Positions 63,207 to 64,000 of a stretch of 64,000 nucleotides of DNA are shown piece by piece. Origin of the DNA: CAVYGM01 sp963768025 (GTDB taxonomy: Bacteria > Bacteroidota > Bacteroidia > Cytophagales > Spirosomataceae); contig CAVYGM010000011.1 in the NCBI GenBank assembly GCA_963768025.1, positions 62,001-126,000 on the forward strand. Direction: 5' to 3'. Position 1 is the stretch's first letter. Every line of letters begins with the position of its first letter. Made by a program: the position numbers and the translations under genes. Under the pieces are notes generated by a model. The model searched no databases and had not been told where the DNA came from. It saw only the letters and a list, made by a program, of their open reading frames with translations.

Positions 63207-64000
63207 ATGGATAAAAGGCCCGTTATCATTCTTGCTTTCGCCAATAGCATGGAGCAACCTGAACACCTTAAATATCTGGCCGATGAAATTGAAGCGGTAC
63301 AGGGCTATTTGGGTAAGCGAGATAACGAAATCAAAATAGTCCCAATTTACAGTGCTACGATCAATAAAATCCACAACGAAGTATCGGAGTACCGTGAGCG
63401 GCTGGTGGCGTTTATGTACAGTGGGCACTCAGGGCAATTAGATATCAAAACGGTCGGGAATTCCATGTCGGCTATTGGACTGGCAGACATCCTGGGCGAA
63501 TGCCTTATGTTGAAAGTCGTATTGATCAATGGGTGCTTGTCTTCCGGGCATCTACCGAATCTGCTGGAAAAGCAAATTCCTATCCTGATTGCTACCGAAG
63601 CACCCATAAACGACCAGGCTGCTGCCAATTTTTCTGCTTTTTTCTGGGAGTCTTTGAGCAAAGGTGACACCGTTACCAAAGCTTTTGACTTGGGACTGCA
63701 GAGAGCTCAACATATCCGAACTTCTAAAATAGAAGTAATCGAGACCGAGGAAGCGGTTCGCGGCTCCCTGGATACCGGACAAAGTACGTCAGCCATTCCC
63801 TGGATACTCATACTAAACCAACCGGATGACGCTACCTGGAGCGTAATGGCCGCCATCGAGGACTTTAAGTACATCCATGAGTTCAAGACAAACAAGTATT
63901 TGACTGAGACGCTCTACGCTTCCTTCGCTGGTATTGACAAAAGAAAAGTCGGGGCTCGTAAAGATTTCAGATCCGCTAAAAATTTAATTTATTCCTATTT
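63207..64000 (+). CDS. CHAT-domain caspase-superfamily protease, N-terminal part (runs off the window)
   Basis: The frame stays open from the ATG at 63207 (MDKRPVIILAFANSMEQPEH), behind a CAGGAG-like ribosome site, to the end of the window: 264 codons without a stop. The fold is CHAT-like: His74 in AFMYSGHSGQLDI and Cys110 in VVLINGCLSSGHLPN, then IPILIATEAPINDQAA and FFWESLSKGDTVTKAFDLGL. After about residue 205 a new helical segment begins (AIEDFKYIHEFKTNKYLTE). In relatives a STAND/NACHT-type NTPase commonly follows such an N-terminal protease, but that part lies outside. Third caspase-fold gene in 9 kb. Confidence 0.82.
   Translation, partial: MDKRPVIILAFANSMEQPEHLKYLADEIEAVQGYLGKRDNEIKIVPIYSATINKIHNEVSEYRERLVAFMYSGHSGQLDIKTVGNSMSAIGLADILGECLMLKVVLINGCLSSGHLPNLLEKQIPILIATEAPINDQAAANFSAFFWESLSKGDTVTKAFDLGLQRAQHIRTSKIEVIETEEAVRGSLDTGQSTSAIPWILILNQPDDATWSVMAAIEDFKYIHEFKTNKYLTETLYASFAGIDKRKVGARKDFRSAKNLIYSY

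Noticed and set aside
1..64000. tRNA, rRNA, CRISPR arrays, integrase or complete insertion sequence
   Set aside because: No cloverleaf-like gene, regularly spaced repeat array, integrase or complete transposase gene was recognised on reading; only the Rpn-type remnant at 2324-2686 hints at mobile DNA.

Overview
This window looks like chromosomal DNA of a Bacteroidota bacterium, most likely a Cytophagales member of the Dyadobacter/Spirosoma type. The evidence is indirect. Several genes carry the Bacteroidota promoter pattern TTTG-N19/20-TAnnTTTG. Lipoprotein signals, a DUF349 protein, EttA, an HAE1-type RND pump and a uronate pathway typical of the phylum are all present. No rRNA, tRNA or CRISPR array was seen.

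Layout. 1-780 is the 3' end of uvrB. 798-3325 holds damaged or selfish-type genes: a DUF4143 ATPase with two nonsense codons behind a 39-bp palindrome, an Rpn-type nuclease remnant, and an intact HNH nuclease. 3470-7014 is a two-gene SWIM zinc-finger / SNF2 helicase operon. 7457-13288 carries five exported or accessory metabolic genes (SelA-like PLP enzyme, amidohydrolase, PQQ-type dehydrogenase with cytochrome c, RidA, fructosamine kinase). All five are broken by many single-base indels, which makes the base calling of this stretch suspect. 13437-23035 is housekeeping: fbp, a DUF2975/HTH pair, a DEAD-box helicase, a TPR protein, free-methionine sulfoxide reductase, YraN, lipB, a PolB-like exonuclease and rnr. 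23400-28371 has a serine-hydrolase lipoprotein and an isolated nuoL-nuoM pair. 29245-35123 is a complete tripartite RND efflux operon. 35320-48967 mixes an SPFH protein (frameshifted), GH20, lysoplasmalogenase, TetR, a polysaccharide flippase, an MlaFE lipid transporter (mlaF frameshifted), an SDR, a ROK kinase, EttA and DUF349.

47891-54770 forms a hexuronate catabolic cluster: LacI regulator, ECF sigma factor, uxuA, uxaC, kdgK and eda. Together they take glucuronate to pyruvate and glyceraldehyde-3-phosphate, except that no fructuronate reductase (uxuB) is present here.

The most unusual part is 55118-64000. A metacaspase-like protease with a DUF4384-like tail faces, tail to tail, a leftward three-gene operon. 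That operon encodes an L,D-transpeptidase-like protein, a GHSAG serine hydrolase, and a second, larger caspase ending in a helix-hairpin-helix-like domain. After structured intergenic repeats and a frameshifted GH16 glucanase, a third caspase-superfamily protein (CHAT type) begins at 63207 and runs off the window. Three caspase-fold proteases plus a lipase-like hydrolase within 9 kb make this a candidate bacterial immune or programmed-death locus. That function is inferred from domains only.
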